Positions 55,911 to 64,000 are shown, numbered from the stretch's first letter. The stretch is 64,000 nt of DNA from Methylacidiphilum infernorum V4 (GCF_000019665.1 NC_010794.1:2108001-2172000), one strand, 5' to 3'. The notes: generated from the letters alone by a model not told the origin. Translations and numbers: made by a program.

Positions 55911-56879
55911 ATGAATAAAGATCCACTTTTTGACGAGTGGCATCCAATCTTGGATTCAGAAGATATTCCCGAAGGACAGCTTCGATCCGCTTCCCTCCTC
56001 GGACATGATCTAGTCCTTTGGCGCGGTGAAAAAGGAGTCCATGCTTGGCCCGATCTCTGTTTGCACCGAGGAGCACGCCTTTCAATCGGCAAAGTCCAAG
56101 GGAACTGCCTTTGCTGTCCTTACCACGGTTGGGTTTATTCTGAAGAAGGCCGGTGTGTGAAGATCCCTGCTCATCCAAGAGTCATTCCTCCAAGCCGGGC
56201 CCATATTACGCCCTTTTTGTCAATCGAAAGCTACGGCGTAGTTTGGGTCTCATTGGGAGCTCCTCAAGGGGATCCCTTTTATTTCCCGGAGTGGAAAGAT
56301 CTTTCTGTTGGTAAGACTCGAACCGGTCCTTACCGGCTTAACGCCTCAGCCCCGCGTGTGCTGGAAAACTTCCTTGACCTTGCGCACCTTCCCATTGTTC
56401 ATGAAGGCATCCTGGGTGATTTGCGACAGCCGGATATCCCCGATTATCACGTTCAGCAAAGGCCAGGAGGCGGATGGTTAGCCACCGATATCCGTCTTTG
56501 GCAACCTGATCCAGACGGTAGTGGCCAACCACAAATCGTCTCTTACACCTACGAGATCATCCGTCCTCTAGTTGCCCGTTTCCAAAAAACAGGGAACGGC
56601 AAGAAGTACGGAATTTATGCTGCGGTTCAGCCGATCAATCCCAGAGAAAGTGTCCTATGGATGTGGAATTTTTGGTACCCACAAGATAACGTCACTCCCG
56701 AAGGAATCCGTATCCACCAGGAACGCATCGTTGCCCAGGACCGGTTGGTGGTTGAATCCCAGCGGCCGGAGCTCCTTCCCCTTGATCTTGCGGCAGAGCT
56801 TCACCTCCCATCCGATCGGCTCTCCATAGTCTACCGCCGCTGGCTCCGTGAACTTGGCGTTAGCTTCGGCACGAGTTGA
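55911..56879 (+). CDS. Rieske non-heme iron oxygenase, HpxD-like
   Basis: A 322-residue ring-hydroxylating oxygenase alpha-type subunit. The Rieske [2Fe-2S] motif is Cys50-x-His52 and Cys69-x2-His72 (CLHRGARL ... CCPYHGW). The mononuclear iron site is NFLDLAHLPIVHEG, with His159, His164 and the bridging Asp156. In Klebsiella the hpx cluster uses the Rieske protein HpxD with reductase HpxE for hypoxanthine to xanthine; this gene's presence among purine genes suggests the same task. No reductase gene is adjacent. AAAGGA lies just before ATG 55911. The last 49 bp overlap adenine deaminase tail-to-tail. Confidence 0.83.
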   Translation: MNKDPLFDEWHPILDSEDIPEGQLRSASLLGHDLVLWRGEKGVHAWPDLCLHRGARLSIGKVQGNCLCCPYHGWVYSEEGRCVKIPAHPRVIPPSRAHITPFLSIESYGVVWVSLGAPQGDPFYFPEWKDLSVGKTRTGPYRLNASAPRVLENFLDLAHLPIVHEGILGDLRQPDIPDYHVQQRPGGGWLATDIRLWQPDPDGSGQPQIVSYTYEIIRPLVARFQKTGNGKKYGIYAAVQPINPRESVLWMWNFWYPQDNVTPEGIRIHQERIVAQDRLVVESQRPELLPLDLAAELHLPSDRLSIVYRRWLRELGVSFGTS

Positions 56880-58708
56880 GAGGTGGAGTTTTCTATCCCC
56901 CTTTCCTTTACCGATTCATAGAGCGGGACAAAGCGCATTTCCGGTACGAGCACAAGACCCTTGTTAGTTAACCGAATCTCGGGGATCACAGAAAGGGAAA
57001 GGAGGTTAAAGCCCATGAAGGGGAGACGACAACCGACATCATGCCAAGCTTTCTTTAATCGGTGCATCTCTTTAGCTACTTCACCAATTCTTTTCTCTGA
57101 GAGAAGACCGGCAATAGGGAGTTCAACCAAAGCTAGAACTCGTCCACTGGAAACAACGCATATTCCTCCTTGGACCTTTTCCAAAATGCGCACAGCAACT
57201 TCCATATCCTCAACATTGCTCCCTGCGACTAGCAGATTGTGCGCATCGTGACTTACGGTAGAGGCGACGGCTCCTTGAACCCGACCGATCCCTTCTGCAA
57301 TACCCCAAGAAATTTCTCTACTCTTTCCATGACGTTCGAGAACGACAAGCCAACTCAACTTCCCCTCTTCAATCAACCTAAGAATCTCACCTCCAGAGGT
57401 CACCATTGTTAGATGGCGGGACAGAATTCCCTGAGGCTCTATTCCAAGGACGTGGAAAAGCTTTGGGATCTTGGGAAGTGAGGGAGGGCTAAGCGTTTGC
57501 CGCGGTAACCGCACCGTTCGATAAGCAGATCGTGGATAATGATACCGGATATTCAAGGCTTGCTCAAGACTCTGGGTGATCTTTCCTTTCTCGACTACCA
57601 ACTCTCCGCCAAGCCAGGTGTTTTGAACTTGTCCTTGATCATCAAGCAACACCAAATCGGCACGGCGACCGGGTGCCAAGCCCCCTATCTCCCCATCCAT
57701 TCCAAAACGGAGTGCGGGATGAAGAGAACCGAGGCTCCAGCCAAGCGGTCGACTAAGACCATGACGCCAACACTCGCGGACGACCCAGTCGAGCCCAAAA
57801 AGCAGAAGGTCTTCGGGATCTCGATCGTCGGTACAAACGCAAAGCCGCTTAGGGGAAGCACCTAAGCGTGTCACAGCTTCGATTGCCTTGGGAAGGCTAT
57901 GCCACGGCGTCGAGGGTGGACCTCCACGCAGGAAAATCCAGATCCCCGCTTGGAGCATCGCTAAAGCGATATCACCCTCTGTCGCCTCATGGGTATCGGT
58001 GATCCCGCTTGCGGCATAGGCCGCCACAAATTCCTCCCCATAGATGTGACCACAAACAGGACGACCCCGCCTGAGAGCTTCCCGGAGAATAGCATGGGCA
58101 TGGGGATGACCCGAAGCGACTGCAACGAAATCCATCTTTTCTCCAAGAGCGATCGCCTCGGGAAATCGATCAAAAATATAGGCAACATCCCACCAATCGA
58201 TCCTACCCCCAGAGGTTTCAATCCGTTCATTGGTTGCGGGTACGGTACTTGGCACCGTGAGAAAAATGTTAAGAGGGGATCTCCGGCAATCCTCGATCAT
58301 CCACTTGATTCCTCTTAAACCCAAAACGTTAGCGATCTCGTGGCAATCGCAGAAGACCGTAGTCGTACCGTTAAGTAAAGCTGCTTCGGCATAGGCACAT
58401 GCACCAACCATGCTACTTTCAATGTGCACATGGGGATCAATGAGCCCAGGGGCCACAATTCCCCCTTCAACGTCATATTCCCTCCCAGCCCAACGAGTTG
58501 GTGCAGTTCCCTTGGGCTTCACCGCAGCAATGCGACCTCCCATAATCCAAATTTCCCGGTCAGGTAGGATCGCCTCGGTATAGGGGCAAAGCAACTGGGA
58601 ATTACGCAATATCAACTCTGGCGGCCATTGACCCGAGGCGACCAGGGATAGTGAACGGGTCATTTTTGTAAGAGGGGCAATAGCAAAGGGCTTCTTTCGG
58701 CTAACCAT
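56831..58708 (-). CDS. ade: Adenine deaminase
   Basis: Converts adenine to hypoxanthine and ammonia. The protein (about 625 residues) is the amidohydrolase type: GLIDPHVHIESSMV (two metal His), FCDCHEIANVLG, ASGHPHAHAILREALRRG, GITDTHEATEGD and STVSHDAHNLLVAG, all typical of bacterial Ade. Candidate starts are 58741, 58708 and 58663; the domain proper begins after the last (LVASGQWPPELILRN), and I list 58708. Upstream reading frame beyond 58741 is only the antisense of the receptor gene. Hypoxanthine made here would feed the Rieske or XDH step. It is divergent from receptor copy 2. Confidence 0.92.
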   Translation of the reverse strand: MVSRKKPFAIAPLTKMTRSLSLVASGQWPPELILRNSQLLCPYTEAILPDREIWIMGGRIAAVKPKGTAPTRWAGREYDVEGGIVAPGLIDPHVHIESSMVGACAYAEAALLNGTTTVFCDCHEIANVLGLRGIKWMIEDCRRSPLNIFLTVPSTVPATNERIETSGGRIDWWDVAYIFDRFPEAIALGEKMDFVAVASGHPHAHAILREALRRGRPVCGHIYGEEFVAAYAASGITDTHEATEGDIALAMLQAGIWIFLRGGPPSTPWHSLPKAIEAVTRLGASPKRLCVCTDDRDPEDLLLFGLDWVVRECWRHGLSRPLGWSLGSLHPALRFGMDGEIGGLAPGRRADLVLLDDQGQVQNTWLGGELVVEKGKITQSLEQALNIRYHYPRSAYRTVRLPRQTLSPPSLPKIPKLFHVLGIEPQGILSRHLTMVTSGGEILRLIEEGKLSWLVVLERHGKSREISWGIAEGIGRVQGAVASTVSHDAHNLLVAGSNVEDMEVAVRILEKVQGGICVVSSGRVLALVELPIAGLLSEKRIGEVAKEMHRLKKAWHDVGCRLPFMGFNLLSLSVIPEIRLTNKGLVLVPEMRFVPLYESVKERGIENSTSQLVPKLTPSSRSQRR

Positions 58709-58815
58709 AGTTGATGTATTGGGTATATAAGCAAACTTCATGCCACAAGGATGGACTGCATCGCTTGAACTTGGCACAGGTTCTGCTTTTTCACTTCTCC
58801 GGAGCCAAGTTCGAA
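58709..58815 (+). promoter_or_regulatory. Divergent promoter region between ade and receptor copy 2
   Basis: About 100 bp separates the two divergent starts. The right 70 bp are shared with the leader of receptor copy 1 (from 38332), so the two receptor genes probably carry the same proximal signals while the upstream parts differ. No defined operator recognised. Confidence 0.35.
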
Positions 58816-61410
58816 ATGAAGGTAAAGACCGGGCAAAGACAGTTACCTCTACCCACTGCCCAGTCCCTGTCTCTTTTCCCGTCAAGGACTCAACTCTTCT
58901 CCTTTCTTTTCTGGTGGCTTGTAGCAGCTTCAGCCTTAAATTCTTCCGAAACAGCCTCGTCTTTCCCGCAGGCTTCTTCAACTTCCGAGCCCTCAACGCC
59001 TTTATCCGATCCGCCAAGTACTCCAAACGACATATCCACTCCAGAACCTACTGCGGCCGGTTCGTCAGCTCCAGGAGGTCAACAGGGCAGCCTTCCCGGC
59101 ATGGTGGTCAGTACAACCGCTCCCGGCGAGTCGATGCTTCCGACGGCCACCCCCACCGAGTCTGGAGCCTACGGGCAGCCGATGAACGTGCTCGATATCC
59201 CCAGGCAACTCTTTCCCGTCAACCAGAAAATCTTGCAAACCGAGGGAGCCGGTACCCAGGGTTGGTTTGATCCCGTCAGTACCGCTTTTCTTTCCCCCGG
59301 TTCGACTGCTGCCGCAGGTAACAACCTTGTCTTTGCGCCCATGATTCGAGGCATGCCTCCTCTGGGCTATATTAACGGGATGCAAATGACAATGCAGGAC
59401 GCAGGTTGGTGGAACCTCCCGTGGAACTACAACATGGTTGAATCGATGGACGTGATCGAGGGACCGCCCAATGCCGTCCTTGGCGAGTTCCAGCCCAACG
59501 GCGGGGCCGTCAACTACATCACCAAGCAGCCTTACTTTGACCGGTTCCGCGGTTACGTATGGGATACAACCGGGATGTACGAAAATTACCTCTGGGGAGC
59601 TGACATCGGCGGACCGATCGACAAGGAAAAGAAGATCGCTTACCGATTCAGCTACATGGGAATGGAGAACGGTAGTTACTATCAATACCAGTATAACGAC
59701 CAGCAGAACTTCTACCTGGCCTTGAGCGCTCGGCCCTCCGACAATTACTCGGTTGATTTCTACTCCGATTTTGGTACCTACAACTTTAACATCCTCGATT
59801 TCATGAATCGGCCGACCAACGAGCTGATCAACAACGATCTATACCAGACCGGGGCTTTAGCTCCCTCGCAAGTAACATTCGGATTTCCCCCATTCAACAC
59901 CTATGCGGGGCCGCTTGTTCCCATTAGCCTGCGCTCGACTGCCATGAACCCGGCCAGCGGTGCCCAGGGGATGAGCGGCATGCTCCAGTTGGTTCAAAAC
60001 TTAATCGTCAATGACGATTTGCGGGTTCGAAACAACACTTTTGTTTTTTACATCCGTAGCTCGCTCATCGACTATGCACAATGGGAGGACATAGACATCA
60101 CTGGAGACTACGAGGTATTCAATCGGACCGAGGTTTTAGCGGCCCTCCACCCCGAAGAGGCTCTCTTTGAGCAGAACATCGATGCGGGGCTTGAGTTCGG
60201 ATTCCAACGCAACCTCGATTACGAAGCGGTTTCCTTCTTTGGGATTCAAAACGCCTGGAGCATCGTCAATCCGAACAATCCTACCCTAGCCAATCCTTAC
60301 CTTTGGAATGCCGAGCTATCGACTTCCTTTATGGCGGGCGTAGGCAATCCTCTCGCTTTCGGTGGGGGAGATTGGCCTATTCCTTCGGCTCCTCCCGGGT
60401 GGTATTTTGAACCCTTAAACGGTTATTCGCTTACCGAGGATTCGCAGTTTTGGGAAGTTGCCCCCTTCTACCAGCACAACATCCACTTCACCGACAAACT
60501 CATGCTCCTGGTGGGCGGTCGGGCGACAAACCTCTTCATCAGTGCCCAAACTCCTCCAGGCACGCCGGCTTTCCTTTCCACCAGTTACGACGCGGCCGTG
60601 CTCATGCCGATGGTCAACGTGAGCCCGGTCTATAAACCCTTCCCGTGGATGACCGCCTATTTCGACTTCAACTGGGGGTATACGAGTGCGGTGGGAGTCA
60701 TGGGGGGTTATACACCGATCTATGCTGGGGCCGAGTTCCGACTCGTCAACCAGCTCATCGAGGGAGGAATGAAGTTTAGCCTGCTCAAAGACAAGCTCTA
60801 CATCACCACGGCAGGTTTCCAACAGAACTTGTACATCCCCAACGTCGGGTTGCCCCCAGCTCCGGCTTACATCAAGGGCTTTGAACTTGCCCTCACCTAC
60901 CAGCCAACCAAGAACTTCTGGGCTCGCATCCAGTATCTTCTTGCCAATGGTACCGAGGACTGGTCAGGGCTTCCCATAGGCCCCTTCCAGTTCCAGACCT
61001 ATTCAACATCAACCGCATTGGCCCAAGGCCTTCCCCTCAACAACGCGACCAGTTATCCCCCAGGCAAGTATGCCTTTGTGGGTTGGCCCGATCAATCCTT
61101 GACCGCTATGGTTACCTACCAGACCAACATGGGCCTAGGGGTAACCCTTTCGGCACTCGTTTTGAGCAACCAGTATCTCGATTATTCTTACAACCTAGAA
61201 ATCCCCACCGAGTATGTCATCAATGGGCGCCTTTTTTACACGACATCCCAGTGGGATTTTGCTGTAAACATTTATAACCTGACAGATAACCGGCATTTGT
61301 GGTTTCCCTACGGCCCAGGAGTAACATTCGGCAGGGAAATGAATACCGAGCAGATCGTTGCTGGATTACCTTTTTGGATACAAGGCACGGTCGCCTACAG
61401 GTTTTAATTC
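58744..61410 (+). repeat. Direct repeat copy 2 (TonB-dependent receptor gene and its leader)
   Basis: Matches 38332-40995 in the same orientation over about 2.66 kb, with nearly identical blocks and short diverged blocks at corresponding positions. Distance between copies is about 20.4 kb start to start. Confidence 0.9.
58816..61407 (+). CDS. TonB-dependent outer-membrane receptor, copy 2
   Basis: An 863-residue paralogue of the receptor at 38404 with the same layout: signal (FSFLFWWLVAASA), Ser/Thr/Pro-rich stretch, MVVSTTAP, plug (EGPPNAVLGEFQPNGGAVNY) and a barrel ending in VAYRF. Differences cluster in a few segments: residues near 170-190 (LGYINGMQMTMQDAGWW), near 370-430 (NPASGAQGMSGMLQLVQN, RSSLIDYAQWED), near 485-525 and at the C-terminus. 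These are candidates for ligand-contacting loops. It starts a rightward run with HIU hydrolase (5 bp after its stop) and the NCS1 permease, which ties the receptor firmly to purine degradation. Confidence 0.88.
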   Translation: MKVKTGQRQLPLPTAQSLSLFPSRTQLFSFLFWWLVAASALNSSETASSFPQASSTSEPSTPLSDPPSTPNDISTPEPTAAGSSAPGGQQGSLPGMVVSTTAPGESMLPTATPTESGAYGQPMNVLDIPRQLFPVNQKILQTEGAGTQGWFDPVSTAFLSPGSTAAAGNNLVFAPMIRGMPPLGYINGMQMTMQDAGWWNLPWNYNMVESMDVIEGPPNAVLGEFQPNGGAVNYITKQPYFDRFRGYVWDTTGMYENYLWGADIGGPIDKEKKIAYRFSYMGMENGSYYQYQYNDQQNFYLALSARPSDNYSVDFYSDFGTYNFNILDFMNRPTNELINNDLYQTGALAPSQVTFGFPPFNTYAGPLVPISLRSTAMNPASGAQGMSGMLQLVQNLIVNDDLRVRNNTFVFYIRSSLIDYAQWEDIDITGDYEVFNRTEVLAALHPEEALFEQNIDAGLEFGFQRNLDYEAVSFFGIQNAWSIVNPNNPTLANPYLWNAELSTSFMAGVGNPLAFGGGDWPIPSAPPGWYFEPLNGYSLTEDSQFWEVAPFYQHNIHFTDKLMLLVGGRATNLFISAQTPPGTPAFLSTSYDAAVLMPMVNVSPVYKPFPWMTAYFDFNWGYTSAVGVMGGYTPIYAGAEFRLVNQLIEGGMKFSLLKDKLYITTAGFQQNLYIPNVGLPPAPAYIKGFELALTYQPTKNFWARIQYLLANGTEDWSGLPIGPFQFQTYSTSTALAQGLPLNNATSYPPGKYAFVGWPDQSLTAMVTYQTNMGLGVTLSALVLSNQYLDYSYNLEIPTEYVINGRLFYTTSQWDFAVNIYNLTDNRHLWFPYGPGVTFGREMNTEQIVAGLPFWIQGTVAYRF

Positions 61411-61412
61411 CC

Positions 61413-61760
61413 ATGAACCAAATCACGACTCATGTCCTTGATCTCTACCATGGAAGACCGGCCGAAGGAGTGCCTCTTCGCCTCTACCGATCAGACTCAA
61501 AGGAGCTCTTGGTCGATTGCCGGACCGACTTAATGGGAAGGGCAGCATGCGTCCCACTTGAAAAAAAAATTTTCGAGTCCGGGTGGTACGAAATCGTCTT
61601 TGCGATAGCGAGCTATTTTACCAGAAAGGGGGTTATCCTTCCGGATCCTCCCTTTCTCGACGAGATCGTGATCCGTTTCGGAATTAGCCAACTAACCAAT
61701 TCCCTTCACATTCCCCTTCTCGTTACCCCATGGAGCTACACAGTTTACCGCGGTCAATGA
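61413..61760 (+). CDS. uraH: 5-hydroxyisourate hydrolase (transthyretin-like)
   Basis: Hydrolyses the PuuD product 5-hydroxyisourate to OHCU. The 115-residue protein has the three family signatures: ITTHVLDLYHGRPAEGV with catalytic His, a central Arg (DCRTDLMGRAA), and a C-terminal HIPLLVTPWSYTVYRGQ, where YRGS is usual and the final Ser is Gln. No signal peptide, so it is cytoplasmic. ATG 61413 is five bases after the receptor stop; the stop overlaps the permease start as ATGA. Confidence 0.95.
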   Translation: MNQITTHVLDLYHGRPAEGVPLRLYRSDSKELLVDCRTDLMGRAACVPLEKKIFESGWYEIVFAIASYFTRKGVILPDPPFLDEIVIRFGISQLTNSLHIPLLVTPWSYTVYRGQ

Positions 61761-63238
61761 AGAAAGAAACTCCCTTCCAAGCCAAAAAGAAAGCCCCTCC
61801 TCTCAAAGCAGGGGGAGTCGAGTGGGTCGATTGCCAGGAAGTTCATGCTCAGCCAAAAAGCCTTTTTCGGCTCTGGATGGCAGCTAATGTCAACATCGCT
61901 ACCTTAGGGACCGGTGCGATTGCTACGACTCTTCTGGTCCTTCCTTTCTGGAAAGCAATCCTGGCCATTATCGCTTCTAGCTTACTTGGCTCTCTTACCC
62001 TAGGTTTTTTCTCTACTTACGGGGTTCGCTATGATGTTCCCATGATCGCCATTTCTGAACGATGGTTCGGGTCAACGGGAAACAGGGTCTTTTCCTTGTT
62101 TTCCTTTCTGAGCGGAACAGGATGGTTTGCCGTCAATACCGCCGTTTGTGCCTACGCCCTAGAAAGATCTCTCCCGATCCATCCCGTCCTGGCTATCTTT
62201 CTTCTTTCCCTAGCTCAAACCCTTTTCGCATCGGTTGGTAACAAGCTCATCTTAAAGGCAGAAAACGCCTGCTACCTTATCCTCCTATCCCTCTTCACCG
62301 TTATCACCGCCTTCTGCCTGCTTTCTCTACCGACGGGGTCCTATTTAGCTCCAAATCCAGGGAGCAGAGGAGAAATCCCCGGGGCATGGATTCTCATGAT
62401 CAACATCGGTCTTTCCAACTTCAGTGGTTGGTTACCTTTCGCAGCCGACTATTCCCGCGGTATGGGTCAGACCCAAAAAAACCGTTCGATCGAAAAAGAA
62501 GTCTTTTGGTACGCTTTCTTGGGGTCGTTCTTTTCGACGAGCTGGGTCGAAATTCTAGGTGCTTTTCTTGGGAAAAGCATCCGTTCCGAAAACCCGACAG
62601 ATCTGCTTTTTACTTTGCTCCCAAGCTCCCTTCACCTTCTCCTAGCAGCCGCAATTGTGATCGGAACAATCAGTGCCAACATGATCAATCTTTATTCGGC
62701 CGGCCTTTGTCTTCTAGGTACTGGAATCCGCATTCCCTTCTGCCAAGCTTCGATCTTTGTCGGCATAACGGGTTTGGGAGCGGCCCTTTTTGGTTATCGC
62801 CACTTCTACCAGCGGTTCGAAGAGTTTCTCTTCCTCCTCGACTTCCTCGTCTTACCTCGGATGGCGATTTTAGCCATAACCCATCTCAGAACACGAACCT
62901 CGCGCATTCCACTGCTCAAGAGTGGAACGATCGGCTTTCTTTGCTGGCTTTTGGGAGTGATTGTTTCTATTCCTTGGATTAGGCAAGAACCCTTGTTCAT
63001 AGGAAGGATGGCCGCAACGTATCCCCAATTGGGGGATCTCTCCTTCTTACTCGGCTGCACGGTCTCTTCCCTGTCTTACTGGATCTTCACCAAGCCTGTC
63101 CAGGAATTTGCCCCACCAACAGAAGTCAACCCGCTAGCCTCATTAAACAATCGGCCAACACCCGGACCCCAGCTTCGATTTGTTGAGGAGAGCTGTACTC
63201 TTCGGGACAATGGCTCTTCCCTTCCCGGCACGGAATGA
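61757..63238 (+). CDS. NCS1-family purine/cytosine/allantoin permease
   Basis: An inner-membrane nucleobase symporter. The 493-residue protein has 12 predicted helices with family marks: LFRLWMAANVNIATLGTGAI (helix 1), MIAISERWFGSTGNRVFSLF, SGTGWFAVNTAV, and NIGLSNFSGWLPFAADYSRG. It resembles the purine/cytosine permease branch (PucI/CodB/FCY2-like). Substrates could be adenine, guanine, hypoxanthine, urate or allantoin. The last 38 residues are a hydrophilic tail encoded by DNA that also codes, on the other strand, for the end of the next gene. Confidence 0.9.
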   Translation: MKKETPFQAKKKAPPLKAGGVEWVDCQEVHAQPKSLFRLWMAANVNIATLGTGAIATTLLVLPFWKAILAIIASSLLGSLTLGFFSTYGVRYDVPMIAISERWFGSTGNRVFSLFSFLSGTGWFAVNTAVCAYALERSLPIHPVLAIFLLSLAQTLFASVGNKLILKAENACYLILLSLFTVITAFCLLSLPTGSYLAPNPGSRGEIPGAWILMINIGLSNFSGWLPFAADYSRGMGQTQKNRSIEKEVFWYAFLGSFFSTSWVEILGAFLGKSIRSENPTDLLFTLLPSSLHLLLAAAIVIGTISANMINLYSAGLCLLGTGIRIPFCQASIFVGITGLGAALFGYRHFYQRFEEFLFLLDFLVLPRMAILAITHLRTRTSRIPLLKSGTIGFLCWLLGVIVSIPWIRQEPLFIGRMAATYPQLGDLSFLLGCTVSSLSYWIFTKPVQEFAPPTEVNPLASLNNRPTPGPQLRFVEESCTLRDNGSSLPGTE

Positions 63239-64000
63239 AAATCATTACAACCGGGCAGAGTTGAGCCATAAAAAGAGAGTCGTGATAGGCCCGACTTTTC
63301 ATCGGTCGTGCCGCAAACCCTAACCGGTGGGCACTTTCCAAAACTAACGCCACCAGACCCGGGTCGCTGAGGGCAGGAGGGTCTTCGTAGATCACCTGCC
63401 AACTTAGCTTGAGTCCCCGCCGCTTTGCAATTTCCTCGAACGCTCCACGGATAGTCTGAGAGAGGAGGTGTCGTCTCTCCAGGTCGATGTCCCGCAGATC
63501 AATCCCCATCGTAACGCTCCCGGCAATAGAGTTGAGAGTTCCAGGGCTCACGGTAATCTCGCCTACCGTGGCAACCGTGTCGATTGATCCTAGCTCCTTA
63601 GCAACACGCTCCACGACAAGGATGCCCTCGGCGGCTCCGGCCAGAGCATCACGCCTTTGAAACATCAACACCGTACCCGCATGTCCGCTCACTCCATCCC
63701 AACGAACCCTATAGGCGGCCGGGGCGGCAATAGCCTCTACAGCTCCAATTACTTTTCCTTCCCTCTCAAGGATCGGACCCTGCTCAATGTGAAGTTCAAG
63801 AAAAGCCGCATAACGAGGTGGAAAAATCGAGGAAAAGGGAATATCCACTAATCCTGCCTTCTGACGCAGTTGGGCAAAACTTTGATCCTCCTTGTCCCTC
63901 AACGTTTCCAACTCCTCCTGGCGCAGCCTTCCTGCAAGCACCCGGCTGCCCAAGCAACTAATACCAAATCGCGTGGGTTCCTCGGCAGTGAAAACCACCA
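63126..64000 (-). CDS. Second M20-family ureido-amidohydrolase (allantoate/ureidoglycolate type), 5' end beyond window
   Basis: The C-terminal 290 residues of an M20 hydrolase. It enters at VFTAEEPTRFG (metal Glu pair), has ELHIEQGPILEREG (metal His), DGVSGHAGTVLM in the lid domain, and a final AYHDSLFMAQLCPVVMIFIP followed by GKSHCPEEYS with the last His. It is related to the hydrolase at 46715 but clearly diverged, lacking the GAGHDAA form (here SRAYHDS). In this pathway the second ureide step is ureidoglycolate to glyoxylate, so a ureidoglycolate amidohydrolase role is likely; allantoate or a carbamoyl amino acid is the alternative. The overlap with the permease gene is 113 bp, tail to tail. 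Confidence 0.85.
   Translation of the reverse strand, partial: VVFTAEEPTRFGISCLGSRVLAGRLRQEELETLRDKEDQSFAQLRQKAGLVDIPFSSIFPPRYAAFLELHIEQGPILEREGKVIGAVEAIAAPAAYRVRWDGVSGHAGTVLMFQRRDALAGAAEGILVVERVAKELGSIDTVATVGEITVSPGTLNSIAGSVTMGIDLRDIDLERRHLLSQTIRGAFEEIAKRRGLKLSWQVIYEDPPALSDPGLVALVLESAHRLGFAARPMKSRAYHDSLFMAQLCPVVMIFIPCREGKSHCPEEYSSPQQIEAGVRVLADCLMRLAG

Noticed and set aside
58742-59026. N-terminal extension of adenine deaminase by about 95 residues
   Set aside because: The extension is exactly antisense to the receptor copy 2 leader and signal region, and the same antisense frame exists at receptor copy 1 where no deaminase follows.

Overview
The window looks like a chromosomal segment of a Gram-negative bacterium: it has TonB-dependent receptors, a TonB/ExbB/ExbD system, a PagL-like outer-membrane lipid A deacylase and NuoA. 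Gene content and style (scattered single biosynthetic genes, runs of phenylalanine- and lysine-rich short intergenic sequence, many ATGA overlaps) remind me of thermoacidophilic Verrucomicrobiota such as Methylacidiphilum. There is no rRNA, methane-oxidation or other diagnostic gene here, so that assignment is tentative.

Layout. 0-16.6 kb is mostly housekeeping: a partial dimeric dUTPase, a DCC-family thiol oxidoreductase, a three-gene glycolipid cluster (GT2, polysaccharide deacetylase, GT87), hisF, trmL, a small membrane protein, katG, truA, a PagL-like enzyme, ruvX, trpA, the large glutamate synthase gltB and a LysM protein. A possible structured leader with an intrinsic terminator lies upstream of gltB. 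16.6-24.2 kb is an AT-rich, gene-poor accessory island. It holds a KfrA_N domain fused to a PD-(D/E)XK-like nuclease, an AbrB antitoxin relic, an orphan protein, probable IS200/IS605 (tnpB) debris and a HEPN/AbiU2-like protein, a typical mix for a defence or mobile-element graveyard.

24.2-37.3 kb returns to core genes: comM, an FkbM methyltransferase, a gamma-glutamylcyclotransferase-fold protein, an SOS-type set (SRAP, umuD, umuC), an isolated nuoA, thpR, the purine biosynthesis run purB-purS-purQ with a TPMT-like methyltransferase, a GT39 transferase, an inositol-monophosphatase-family enzyme and a DUF4412-like periplasmic protein.

38.3-64 kb is the striking part: a purine-catabolism locus framed by two near-identical TonB-dependent receptor genes in direct orientation. 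Between and after them lie the xanthine dehydrogenase Mo subunit and xdhC, guanine deaminase, the membrane cytochrome urate oxidase puuD, two M20 ureido-amidohydrolases, allantoinase, a Rieske oxygenase resembling HpxD, adenine deaminase, 5-hydroxyisourate hydrolase, an NCS1 permease, an MFS permease and a dedicated exbD-tonB-exbB set. I read this as a purine (or purine-metabolite) scavenging system that carries its own outer-membrane energised uptake. The set shows genomic decay and duplication: exbB is fused to a truncated exbD, a truncated tonB is fused to the MFS gene, the receptor copies are mosaic, the guanine deaminase has a zinc cysteine replaced by tyrosine, and the XDH FAD/FeS subunit and OHCU decarboxylase are absent from the window.
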